NCBI GenBank assembly: GCA_963779095.1
Contig: CAVZWU010000015.1
Coordinates: 310,001 to 374,000 of the forward strand
Source of the DNA: Roseiarcus sp963779095
GTDB taxonomy: Bacteria; Pseudomonadota; Alphaproteobacteria; Rhizobiales; Beijerinckiaceae
DNA: 64,000 nucleotides
Direction of reading: 5' to 3'
How positions within the stretch are numbered: the first letter of the stretch is position 1; each line of letters begins with the position of its first letter. The notes under the pieces were generated by a model. It saw only the letters and a program-made list of their open reading frames with translations. It made no database searches and was not told the DNA's origin. The position numbers and the translations under genes are program-made. Positions 38,477 to 45,969 of the stretch are shown piece after piece.

Positions 38477-39527
38477 GAGCATTTTCATTATTGGCGTCGA
38501 TATCCTGAGTTTGCGAGATAATTTGCGCATTCGTCGGGGGTGAAGGTTTCGAGTGCGGTTGCGATGGCGTGGATCAGGGCGTCGAAGGTTCGCGCCTCGG
38601 CTTTGCGCAGCAGGGCTTTGAGTTTGGCGAACCCCTGCTCGATCGGGTTGAGATCGGGGCTGTAGGAGGGCAAGTAGAGCAGCCGGGCGCCGGCGTTCTC
38701 GATCGCCGCTCTGACGCCCTCCACTTTATGGCTCGGCAGATTGTCGAGGATGACGATGTCGCCGGGCTTGAGCTCGGGAACGAGGAACTGCTCGACCCAG
38801 GCGCGGAACTTCTCGCCGTTGATCGGCCCGTCGAACGCGCAAGGCGCGACCAGACCGTCTTGCCGCAGCGCGCCGATGAAGGTCGTCGTCTTCCAATGGC
38901 CCCACGGAACCGGCGCGACCAGGCGCTCGCCGCGCGGGCATCGGCCGTAGAGCCGGGTCATTTTGGTCGACGCGCCGGTTTCGTCGACAAACACAAGATT
39001 GTCCGGCCGCCATTCGCCCTGCTGCGCCCGCCATTGCTCGCGAGCTTCCGCTACGTCGGCACGATCCTGCTCTGCGGCGCGTTGTGACTTTTTTTGAGCG
39101 TCAGCCCAAGATGCCGGACCCGCGCCCAAAGACAACCGACGCTGACTCTCACCGCATGATCGCCGGCAAGCCACGCTTGCAGTTCGACCAGCGTGATAAT
39201 CGCCTTTCTGCGCCACCTGAGCGCGCAACGCCTCGTCATAGGCCGCAAGCTTCGGCTTTGGGCCGCCGCCCGACTTGTGGGCCGTCACATCGCCGGTCGC
39301 ACGCCGCCGGCCGAGCGCCTTGTAAATGTACGACACGCTGACCCGAAACAGCCGCGCGGCCGAATAGACCCTCAACCCGCCGTCCACCGCCGCCAGCACC
39401 CGATCCCGAAGGTCCTGCGAATAAGAAACACCCATGAGTCTCCCCAGCGCCGATTCGATCGCCACAGAGAATCATCACCACAACCCAAAAGGAATCCCCC
39501 TCGATTCCGTCAGTCCTGAAAATGCTC
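38477..39527. mobile_element. IS630-family element inside tnpB
   Basis: A 1051-base element with 11-base terminal inverted repeats (GAGCATTTTCA). The flanks are TA on the left and, read in the same sense, TG on the right, so the TA target duplication of the Tc1/mariner–IS630 group is present with one substitution. It carries one transposase gene on the minus strand. Confidence 0.88.
38488..39465 (-). CDS. IS630-family transposase (two cancelling frameshifts)
   Basis: DDE transposase. N-terminal helix-turn-helix (YSQDLRDRVLAAVDGGLRVY, SAARLFRVSVSYIYKAL), catalytic Asp in NLVFVDETGASTKM, Asp in DIVILDNLPSHKVEG and Glu in YSPDLNPIEQGFAKLK. Between about 39080 and 39215 the family sequence (ITLVELQAWLAGDHAVRVSV, GCLWARVRHLGLTLKKS) is in another frame, so two indels shift out and back. 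If real, the altered linker would probably inactivate it. Confidence 0.9.
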   Translation of the reverse strand: MAIESALGRLMGVSYSQDLRDRVLAAVDGGLRVYSAARLFRVSVSYIYKALGRRRATGDVTAHKSGGGPKPKLAAYDEALRAQVAQKGDYHAGRTASVACRRSCGESQRRLSLGAGPASWADAQKKSQRAAEQDRADVAEAREQWRAQQGEWRPDNLVFVDETGASTKMTRLYGRCPRGERLVAPVPWGHWKTTTFIGALRQDGLVAPCAFDGPINGEKFRAWVEQFLVPELKPGDIVILDNLPSHKVEGVRAAIENAGARLLYLPSYSPDLNPIEQGFAKLKALLRKAEARTFDALIHAIATALETFTPDECANYLANSGYRRQ

Positions 39528-39559
39528 CAGCCACGCGCGCGCCCCACTCGGGATCGGAA

Positions 39560-39940
39560 TCATCGCCGCCCGAGCGCCTTGACGATCCGGGCCAGCGCCG
39601 TCGCGTCGACGTCCGCCCCGACAAGGATCCGCTCGCCCCCGACAAGCACGATCTCCATCCGACCCACCGAGGCCGGAGCTGTGGCGGTCGCAGTCGGCGT
39701 AGCCTCCACGACGACCCTCACCGGCACAATGTTCACTGTCTTGCCGACGCCATTGACGGCCCGTTCCCGCCCTCGCCAGGTGAACAGCATATTGGCGTTC
39801 AGACCATAACGGCGCGCCACCTCCGCAACGGATGCGCCGGGCGCAAAGCTCTCCGCGATGATCCGTTGCTTCTGATCAGCCGACCACGTCCGTCGCCGCC
39901 GCTCGCCGCCATCCGCGCCTTCCATCCCGGCGTCCGACAT
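39560..39940 (-). CDS. tnpA: IS66 accessory protein TnpA
   Basis: A 126-residue protein with the helix-turn-helix RTWSADQKQRIIAESF and GASVAEVARRYGLNANMLFT WRG typical of IS66 orfA, then a C-terminal part (MEIVLVGGERILVGADVD). It is the first gene of the IS66 operon, intact, and its stop overlaps the tnpB start. Confidence 0.92.
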   Translation of the reverse strand: MSDAGMEGADGGERRRRTWSADQKQRIIAESFAPGASVAEVARRYGLNANMLFTWRGRERAVNGVGKTVNIVPVRVVVEATPTATATAPASVGRMEIVLVGGERILVGADVDATALARIVKALGRR

Positions 39941-39948
39941 CTGCGATA

Positions 39949-39973
39949 GTGTCCATTATCGATTAATGGACAC
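39949..39973. promoter_or_regulatory. Palindrome upstream of IS66 tnpA
   Basis: Perfect 10-base arms (gtgtccatta / taatggacac) around tcgat, starting 9 bases upstream of the tnpA start codon. Its position fits an operator or a translation-blocking hairpin that limits transposition. Confidence 0.5.
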
Positions 39974-40045
39974 GATCGCCGCGCCACATCATCGCACTAT
40001 CGCCGCTCGCCCGCTTTCGCTAGCAGGCCCTCGCCGGAGGGATAC

Positions 40046-40260
40046 CCTGGCTCAATGCCGTGGAAAGCTTCTTCTCCAAGCTCACTCGGGAGAGCCTCAA
40101 ACGGGCGTCTTTCGATCGGTCGATGACCTCGAGAGCGCGATTACCCGCTAAGTAAGTCGCCGCCACCAACAGGAACCCCAAGCCCTTCGTCTGGACCGCG
40201 ACCGCAAAAACGATCCAGGCCAAGCTCACGCTGAACCATCCGTCTCAGTCAGTACACTAG
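40046..40260 (+). pseudogene. IS630-type transposase, C-terminal remnant
   Basis: The first frame reads LNAVESFFSKLTRESLKRASF and another reads DLESAITR, then after one more indel NRNPKPFVWTATAKTIQAKL and TLNHPSQSVH with a TAG stop at 40258-40260. These are the typical last ~70 residues of an IS630-group transposase different from the copy at 38488. The IS66 end has removed everything upstream, and the stop codon forms part of the CTAG target of the next element. Confidence 0.8.
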
Positions 40261-41619
40261 CAGGCTGCTGAAAAAGTGGCGCGGAAGGGCTCTGGTGTTT
40301 GCCTTTGGGGGGTGATTCGCTGGCGTCGGCGAGGCGATTCGCGAGGGGATCGATGCGGGGCGAGGATCGGACGAGCGGGGCGTTGTTCTCTTACGTCGAC
40401 GTCGAGGGGCGGATCGCCGCGAACCATCCGGTGCGGGCGATGCGGCGGCTGACCAACGCGGCGCTGGCCCAGCTCGACGCGAGGTTTTCGGCGCTTTACG
40501 AGGGAATCGGGCGTCCCTCGATCCCGCCGGAGCGATTGCTGCGGGCCTCGCTTGTGCAGCTTCTCTATTCGATCCGCTCGGAGCGGCAGCTGGTCGAACG
40601 GCTGGAGTTCGACATGCTGTTTCGCTGGTTCGTCGGGCTTACGATCGACGAGAGCGTGTTCGACGCCTCGACCTTCTCGAAGAACCGCGACCGCCTGCTC
40701 ACCCACGAGATCGCGCAAGAGTTTCTGTCTTCGCTTCTCGGCCTGCCGGAGGTGAAGGGGCTTCTGAGCGCCGAGCATTTTTCGGTCGATGGAACGATGT
40801 TGAAAGCCTGGGCGTCGATGAAGAGCTTCCGTCCCAAGAGCGCCTCTGGCGAAGGCCGGGGGAACGACCCGGGCGAGCCGCTGCCTCCGGGGCGCAACCG
40901 CGAGGCCGACTTCCGCAAGACCAAGCGCTCGAACAAAACCCACGCCTCGACGACCGACAAGGAGGCGCGCCTTTATCGCAAAGGCGCAGGCCAGGAGAGC
41001 CGTCTTTGCTATCTCGGCCATGCGCTGATGGAGAACCGCAACGGTCTTGTGGCGGCGCCCGAGGCGACGCTGGCGACCGGAACGGCCGAGCGCGAGGCGG
41101 CGGCTGCTTTCAGCCAGCGCTTGCCCTTTGGCGCGACGCTCGGCGCCGACAAGGGCTATGACGCCGAGGCCTTCGTCGAGGGCTTGAAGGCGCGTGGGAT
41201 TGAGCCGCATGTCGCGATCAACGGGACGGTGAGCAAGCATGGCAAGGCGCGCAAGACCGCCGTCCCGGGCGAGGTCGCCGCGAGTGTGCCCCCCGGGCTT
41301 TAGACCCGGGGGCAGCGGCTGCGCAAACGCATCGAGGAAGGCTTCGGCTGGACGAAGACGGTCGGCGGCCTCATGCAGGTGAAGGTGCGTGGCCTCGACA
41401 AGGTCCGCGCCGCTTTCGTCTTCGCCATGGCCGCCTACAACATCGTCCGCCTGCCCAGGCTTATGGCCGCAACGGGCGAACTGCGTCCAGCGACATGAAA
41501 AGCCAGAGAACAATGACCCGACGTCACGCCAAAACCTCGAACGTGAGCCGCGCCCGCCTGCAAAAAATTGCGCTTGCCACCCCTCGTTGCGCAAACGCAG
41601 TGACTTTTTCAGCAGCCTG
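40261..41619. mobile_element. IS1182-type element with CTAG target duplication
   Basis: A 1359-base element. The ends are CAGGCTGCTGAAAAAGT at 40261 and its exact inverse at 41603-41619, and CTAG flanks both sides (40257-40260, 41620-41623). A 4-base palindromic target duplication is a feature of this IS5/IS1182-related group. It carries one transposase gene, interrupted by a stop codon. Confidence 0.9.
40353..41498 (+). pseudogene. IS1182-type transposase with in-frame TAG in a hairpin
   Basis: Reads MRGEDRTSGALFSYVDVEGR, RPSIPPERLLRASLVQLLYS and FRWFVGLTIDESVFDASTFS, with the DDE Asp in HFSVDGTMLKAWAS and TLGADKGYDAEAFV, and Glu in RIEEGFGWTKTVGGL. A TAG at 41301-41303 interrupts it, but the frame before and after is the same, so one suppressed codon would restore about 381 residues. 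The TAG lies in the loop of a GC hairpin (gccccccggg…cccgggggc, 41288-41314) that is foreign to the family. Confidence 0.85.
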
Positions 41620-41648
41620 CTAGTCATCGCGCGCCTTCGGTCGTGCGC

Positions 41649-41849
41649 TCACTGACCGACGAAGGAATCCTCGGTCGCCCCTAGGGGCTTCCACGCGTCC
41701 GAGCCGGACTGGAAGGTCACGCGCCCCAGCGCGCATGCAATCAGCACGATCGCCAGCGCGGCGGCGATGAAAAACGCCCACGACGAAAGCTCTTTCCTGC
41801 CAGAAATTTGAGCCCCGTGCGTGCGCGAAAATGTTTCTATGGTGCGCAT
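41649..41849 (-). CDS. Small single-span membrane protein
   Basis: 66 residues: a short polar start (MRTIETFSRTHGAQISGRKE), one membrane helix (WAFFIAAALAIVLIACALG) and a polar tail. A perfect AGGAGG lies 7 bases before the ATG, which is why I trust so short a gene. No family recognised. It is next to the IS1182-type element and may be the first resident gene after the insertion-sequence cluster. Confidence 0.65.
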   Translation of the reverse strand: MRTIETFSRTHGAQISGRKELSSWAFFIAAALAIVLIACALGRVTFQSGSDAWKPLGATEDSFVGQ

Positions 41850-42205
41850 GTCTAAACCTCCTGGCGTGACGTTGCTCGATTATCGACGACCCGCCCTTGT
41901 TGACGCATACCCCGACACGCGACGACGGGCTGTGACGCGCCTCACAGCCTTTTCGTAGGCAGACCAGGCTTCACAGAGCCCGCGCGAGAACCGCCGCCTC
42001 CTCAAAGCAGCGATCGCCGCTCATCAAGCCGTCGACAACAACTACTATTTGCGCATTGCGACCGGCTGGAATCGACGTGAAGCCACGATTTGCCGGTTGG
42101 GACGGCGGACGTCCAAGTCGGGACCCCGGCGACTCGGGAAATGATCTGCGACCACTTTGTCGGCGCAACGGGGCGAAGAGTGCTCGCCGCGACCGGAACC
42201 AAACC
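41850..42205. other. Interval with no firm gene
   Basis: Short frames on both strands near 42000-42240 (for example DHFVGATGRRVLAATGTKP on the plus strand) might be eroded gene pieces, but none has a start, ribosome site and recognisable domain together. No repeat or hairpin stands out. Confidence 0.4.
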
Positions 42206-43936
42206 TTACGCCAGACCTCGGCGCTTGCGCTCAAGATCGTCCCAGACGGTCAGCGGTTGGAACTCCGGGACGAAGCCAAGCCCCTTCGTCGCGTCCGAGG
42301 AAACGACCGTCCGCGACGTCACCACATCGATCAGAGCCGGGGCGTTGGCGAGCGAACGCTCGATTGCGCCGGGAAGGTCCTCCGGCTTGTGCACGCGCTC
42401 GCCATAAGCGCCGAAAGCCCGGGCCATCGCCGCATAATCGGAATGAGCAAGCAGCGTGCCCACTACCCGGCCGCCATAGTTTGTCTCCTGATCGAGGCGC
42501 TCGATGTTCCACGCCGCATTGTTGGACACGATGACGACGATCTTTGCGCCGTGGCGAACCGCCGTATCGATTTCCATGGCGTTGATCCCAAAGGCGCCGT
42601 CGCCCGTGACGCACACCACCTGTCGGCCGGGATAGGCGAGCGACGCCGCGACGGCGTAAGGCGTTCCAACGCCAAGGCAGCCGAAGGCGCCAGCGTCCAT
42701 ATAGGTGCGGGCGTCGAGACCGACGCGAGCGAAGCTGAGGAGGTCGCCGCCGTCGGCGATTGCGATGTAGTCAGTCTTGGTCTTCTCACGCAGGGCTTGA
42801 AAGATGGCGCGCGGATCGACCCCGCCATCCGATCCTGTCGTGTAACGCGGCCCAGCCTTGGCGCTGCGGTCGCGGTGGCGTTTCTGCAGCCCTTGCGTCC
42901 AGGCCCTGTCGACGGCCGACCTGCGGTTGCCAGCCGCGGCGACGATAGCGTCGAGCGCAAGGGCCGGGGTCGCGAAGATTTCCGGTTCGCCACGGCGATT
43001 GTCGATGAGTTCCCCGGGCGTGTCGGCGAGACGGATGAACTTGGCGTTTGGGAATACCGCAGGCGAGCCGTAGCCGAGCTGATAGTCAAGCTTGCGTCCG
43101 ATCACGAACACCGTATCAGCTTCGGTCATCGCCGCGGCCCGCATGGCGCCGACGACCGCTGGATGATCGGCCGGCACGAGGCCGCGGCACTCCTGCGTAT
43201 CGAGATAAGCGGCGCCGAGCGCGTCGAGGAGCCGGACGATCTCGGGTCCTGCGTCGCGAGCGCCGCGGCCGGTCACAACGAGCGGCCGCTTCGCCGACCA
43301 AAGCGCTTCCACCGCCTGCGCAATGATTGCGGCGTCGGGTGGGATCGTGCGCGAATTCTTCGGCGCGATCCACTCCTCGAGGACGAGGTTCGCTGGGACA
43401 TGCGTGCGCAAGACGTCGGTCGGGATCTCGAGGTAGACGGGACCTGGTTCGCCAAGATCGCCAAAGGCGCGGGCCACGCCCTCGTCGAACTCGCGGATGA
43501 CCTGATCGGGGACCCGAAGCGTGCGCGACTGACGCGTCACAGGCCGCAGGATGTCGACGTGGGGAATGTCCTGCAGCGGACCCATATTGGCCTGCGCGCG
43601 CGAGGTGCAGCCGCCGATCACCAGAACCGGCGCCCGGGCGAGTGAGGCGTTGGCGACCGCCGTGACAGTGTTGGTGACGCCCGGGCCGGCCGTCACCATG
43701 GCGACGCCGAGCTCGCCCGTAAGCTCGGCGTGAGCGTGCGCCATATGAACCGCCGCGGCCTCGTGGCGAACATCAATGATGCGTACGCCAAGCTGCGCGG
43801 CATGGTCCCAGATCGGCTGGATGTGCCCGCCCTGCAGGCCGAAAATGCGATCGACGCCTCGCGCCTCCAGAAAACGCGCGATCCACGCCGCGCAGGAACT
43901 ATGATCGGCATTGAGATCTTCGGCGCTTGTCGCCAT
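42206..43936 (-). CDS. Thiamine-diphosphate-dependent lyase or decarboxylase
   Basis: About 576 residues in the three-domain order of acetolactate synthase, oxalyl-CoA decarboxylase and 2-hydroxyacyl-CoA lyase. The cofactor-activating Glu is in VRHEAAAVHMA, the central domain has PLVVTGRGARDAG, and the thiamine-diphosphate site runs from VTGDGAFGINAMEID to VIVSNNAAWN. The ATG at 43936 has GGAGG 5 bases upstream. An acyl-CoA ligase gene lies 40 bases upstream on the same strand, so a CoA thioester substrate such as a 2-hydroxyacyl-CoA is more likely than pyruvate. No frameshift is seen. Confidence 0.85.
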   Translation of the reverse strand: MATSAEDLNADHSSCAAWIARFLEARGVDRIFGLQGGHIQPIWDHAAQLGVRIIDVRHEAAAVHMAHAHAELTGELGVAMVTAGPGVTNTVTAVANASLARAPVLVIGGCTSRAQANMGPLQDIPHVDILRPVTRQSRTLRVPDQVIREFDEGVARAFGDLGEPGPVYLEIPTDVLRTHVPANLVLEEWIAPKNSRTIPPDAAIIAQAVEALWSAKRPLVVTGRGARDAGPEIVRLLDALGAAYLDTQECRGLVPADHPAVVGAMRAAAMTEADTVFVIGRKLDYQLGYGSPAVFPNAKFIRLADTPGELIDNRRGEPEIFATPALALDAIVAAAGNRRSAVDRAWTQGLQKRHRDRSAKAGPRYTTGSDGGVDPRAIFQALREKTKTDYIAIADGGDLLSFARVGLDARTYMDAGAFGCLGVGTPYAVAASLAYPGRQVVCVTGDGAFGINAMEIDTAVRHGAKIVVIVSNNAAWNIERLDQETNYGGRVVGTLLAHSDYAAMARAFGAYGERVHKPEDLPGAIERSLANAPALIDVVTSRTVVSSDATKGLGFVPEFQPLTVWDDLERKRRGLA

Positions 43937-43976
43937 CTCGGCCTCCAACGTTGGTTCTCATGACGACAGGCGGCTT

Positions 43977-45530
43977 TCAGCCTAAGATCATAGCCTTCAG
44001 CTTGCGATGCAGGTTCTTTCCCGTCGCGGTGCGGGGCATCTCCTCATCGCGCATGAACGAGAAGGAGCGCGGACGCTTGTAGCCGGCGATGCGTGTCCTG
44101 CACCATTGGTGCAGGTTGGCTTCATCCTGCGAAGCGCCTTCACGCAAGACAATCACCGCGTGAACCCGTTCGCCCCATTTGTCGTCAGGCAGACCGATTA
44201 CCACTACGTCATGAACCGACGGGTGGCTGCTGATGACCAACTCGACGTCGGACGGGTAGACGTTCTCGCCCCCAGTGATGATCATGTTGCTCTTGCGATC
44301 GACGAGATGGATGAAGCCGTCGGCGTCCCGGCGCGCCATGTCGCCGACCGTACAATAGTCGCCGCGGAACGCCTCGCGCGTTTTTTCCGGCAGCTTCCAA
44401 TAGCCGTCAAAAATGTAAGGATTACTGGCGTAAAGTTCGCCGATTTCGCCATCCGGCACTTCCTCGCCATCCGGATCGAGAAGCTTGATCGGAGCCGAAC
44501 CTACGCACTCGCGACCGACGGAACCAAGCTTGTCGAACTGCTCGTGCGGATGGAGCATGGTCGCCCAGCCGGTCTCGGTCGAGCCATAGAGTTCAAAGAG
44601 GCCTGCGTTCGGGAACATCTCCATGATGGCGCGCTTGGCATCCGGTCGCGCAGGCGCTGAAGAGATCATGAGCTTGGCGACCCTGTCGAGGTTGAGGTGC
44701 GCGCGCGTCGCGTGGGGGAGCGCCAACATCATCGCATAGTGTGTGGGCACCAACGAAGTGAACGTGGCGGCGCCCTCGCCAAGAACACGCACGCAGTGCT
44801 CCGGATCGAAGCTCTTGCGGCTATAAACGGTGGTGATCGCTCCGCAATAGGCGAAGGCGCCGAAGAAGTAGAGCGAGTTTGCGTGGCACATCGGCATGAC
44901 GAGCAACGAGCCGTCGTTGCGATGCAGGCCGAGTTCGATCTCGGTGATGAGAGACAGCATGGCGCCGCCTCGATGATTTCGTATTGCGCCCTTCGGGGCG
45001 CCAGTCGTTCCCGACGTGTACATCAGCGTCCATGGGTCTTCCGGCGCCACCGCACCGTCTGGCTCAGTGTCGCGCGCGACGCTCATCACTGCCTCGTAGG
45101 CGACAAACCCGGCCGGGCATTGACCTTTTCCAAACCAAATTCGGCGCGAGGGCTGCACCGAAAGGTCTGGTCCAACCTCCTCCAAGGCTCCCACAAGCTG
45201 GTCCTGCACGATGATAGCCGCTGCCTCGGCGTCATCCAGGATGTAGCGGATCTCCTTGCCGACCAGGCGGAAGTTGAGCGGGACGGCGACTATGCCGGCC
45301 TTGGCTGCGGCGGCGTAAATCTCAACCCATTCCACCGTGTTGTAAGCCAAGATCGCCACGCGATCGCCTTTGGACAGCCCCAGCCCGAGAAGAGCGTTGC
45401 CGAGTCGGCAGGCGCGCGAGTTCCACTGGTGGAATGTCATGCTGCGTTCGAGATCGCGCGCGCCGATGCGTTGCGGAGACAGACGCGCGTGCGCCGTTAG
45501 CGTTTGACCGAGGTCAAGCACGTGCTTCAT
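43977..45530 (-). CDS. AMP-forming acyl-CoA ligase
   Basis: Adenylates a carboxylic acid and transfers it to CoA. About 517 residues. The P-loop-like motif MYTSGTTGAPKGAIRNH, the A5 motif LYGSTETGW, the A7 Asp (YCTVGDMARRDADGFIH), the hinge DRKSNMIITGGENVYP and the catalytic Lys in PRTATGKNLHRKL are all intact. I start at MKHVLDLGQTL, after agggg; the 39 residues upstream lack family similarity. First gene of an operon with the thiamine-diphosphate lyase. The substrate is probably a short or branched 2-hydroxy acid, by context only. Confidence 0.88.
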   Translation of the reverse strand: MKHVLDLGQTLTAHARLSPQRIGARDLERSMTFHQWNSRACRLGNALLGLGLSKGDRVAILAYNTVEWVEIYAAAAKAGIVAVPLNFRLVGKEIRYILDDAEAAAIIVQDQLVGALEEVGPDLSVQPSRRIWFGKGQCPAGFVAYEAVMSVARDTEPDGAVAPEDPWTLMYTSGTTGAPKGAIRNHRGGAMLSLITEIELGLHRNDGSLLVMPMCHANSLYFFGAFAYCGAITTVYSRKSFDPEHCVRVLGEGAATFTSLVPTHYAMMLALPHATRAHLNLDRVAKLMISSAPARPDAKRAIMEMFPNAGLFELYGSTETGWATMLHPHEQFDKLGSVGRECVGSAPIKLLDPDGEEVPDGEIGELYASNPYIFDGYWKLPEKTREAFRGDYCTVGDMARRDADGFIHLVDRKSNMIITGGENVYPSDVELVISSHPSVHDVVVIGLPDDKWGERVHAVIVLREGASQDEANLHQWCRTRIAGYKRPRSFSFMRDEEMPRTATGKNLHRKLKAMILG

Positions 45531-45839
45531 GACCGGGACCCCTGACAAGTCCACCAGCTGGCGCGCGCAGGCTCCTGCGCATGAATCTTTGGACGCTGAC
45601 GCTTTACCGCTGATTGAGCCCTCGCGAAACCGACCGCCATTTGGCATTCCAGCCGAAGGCTGGAGTCGGTAAAGTCGAGGTGTGGCGCGGTGACATTAGG
45701 CTGAGCATGCCCGTTCCCGCCCCTTTCGTCTGGCGGTGCCTTAGTGGTTCAACCATAGCTCGGTTTCCACACCCCGCTCATCGGTAGGGTCGGGGACTGG
45801 CGCGCCGGTTTAGGTCGAAGTTCGTGTTCCCTGTTGGCT
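45531..45839. other. Interval downstream of the group II intron
   Basis: No gene. It contains a stretch (about 45713-45790) that resembles the segment next to intron domain V: both have tggaaac, atggt and a hairpin with cagacgaaag in the loop (ccgcc/ggcgg here, ctcgc/gcgag at 45838-45860). The exact intron 3' boundary therefore remains open within 45710-45900. Confidence 0.45.
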
Positions 45840-45903
45840 CGCTCTTTCGTCTGCGAGTGTCACACCATCTCGACCATGCCACGTTTCCAGCCCCCGCCGC
45901 GTC

Positions 45904-45937
45904 GAACGCAGCATGCGGATTTCCTCGCACTGCGCTC
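45904..45937 (-). ncRNA. Group II intron domain V
   Basis: A 34-base hairpin on the minus strand beginning gagcgcagtgcg and ending cgcatgctgcgttc around a ggaaat tetraloop-like turn, with the AGC-type lower stem and the GNRA loop expected of domain V, the catalytic centre. It lies 32 bases after the maturase stop, the canonical position. Confidence 0.8.
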
Positions 45938-45969
45938 ACCTGTTTGCTTCGCCTCAAGGCATATGGGAC

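Larger units (their letters stand above)
38163..39563 (-). pseudogene. tnpB: IS66 accessory protein TnpB, split by IS630
   Basis: The start (MIPIPSGARAWL, 39528-39563) overlaps the tnpA stop by ATGA. The remainder (TGHTDMRKGFDGLALIVQE, HLFVFRGRRGSLIKCLWSD, DGQGLCLFSKRLERGRYLWP) is at 38163-38474. Removing the IS630 with one target dinucleotide restores WL-V-TGHTDMRKG in frame. As it stands the protein cannot be made, so this IS66 copy should be unable to move unaided. Confidence 0.92.
36437..40045. mobile_element. IS66-family element containing a nested IS630
   Basis: Terminal repeats are readable: GTAACCCTCCGGGGAGGGCC at 36437 and the inverse of GTATCCCTCCGGCGAGGGCC ending at 40045, two mismatches in 20. 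Between them are tnpA, tnpB and tnpC on the minus strand. Without the nested element the length is about 2.55 kb, normal for IS66. The 8-base flanks (atttcgcc and cctggctc) do not match, so the target duplication has been lost, probably by recombination with another copy. The right end abuts an IS630 remnant. Confidence 0.85.

Noticed and set aside
42090..42407. Short plus-strand frame (GTADVQVGTPATREMICDHF)
   Set aside because: It looks somewhat protein-like but runs into the antisense of the lyase gene and has no ribosome site or known family.
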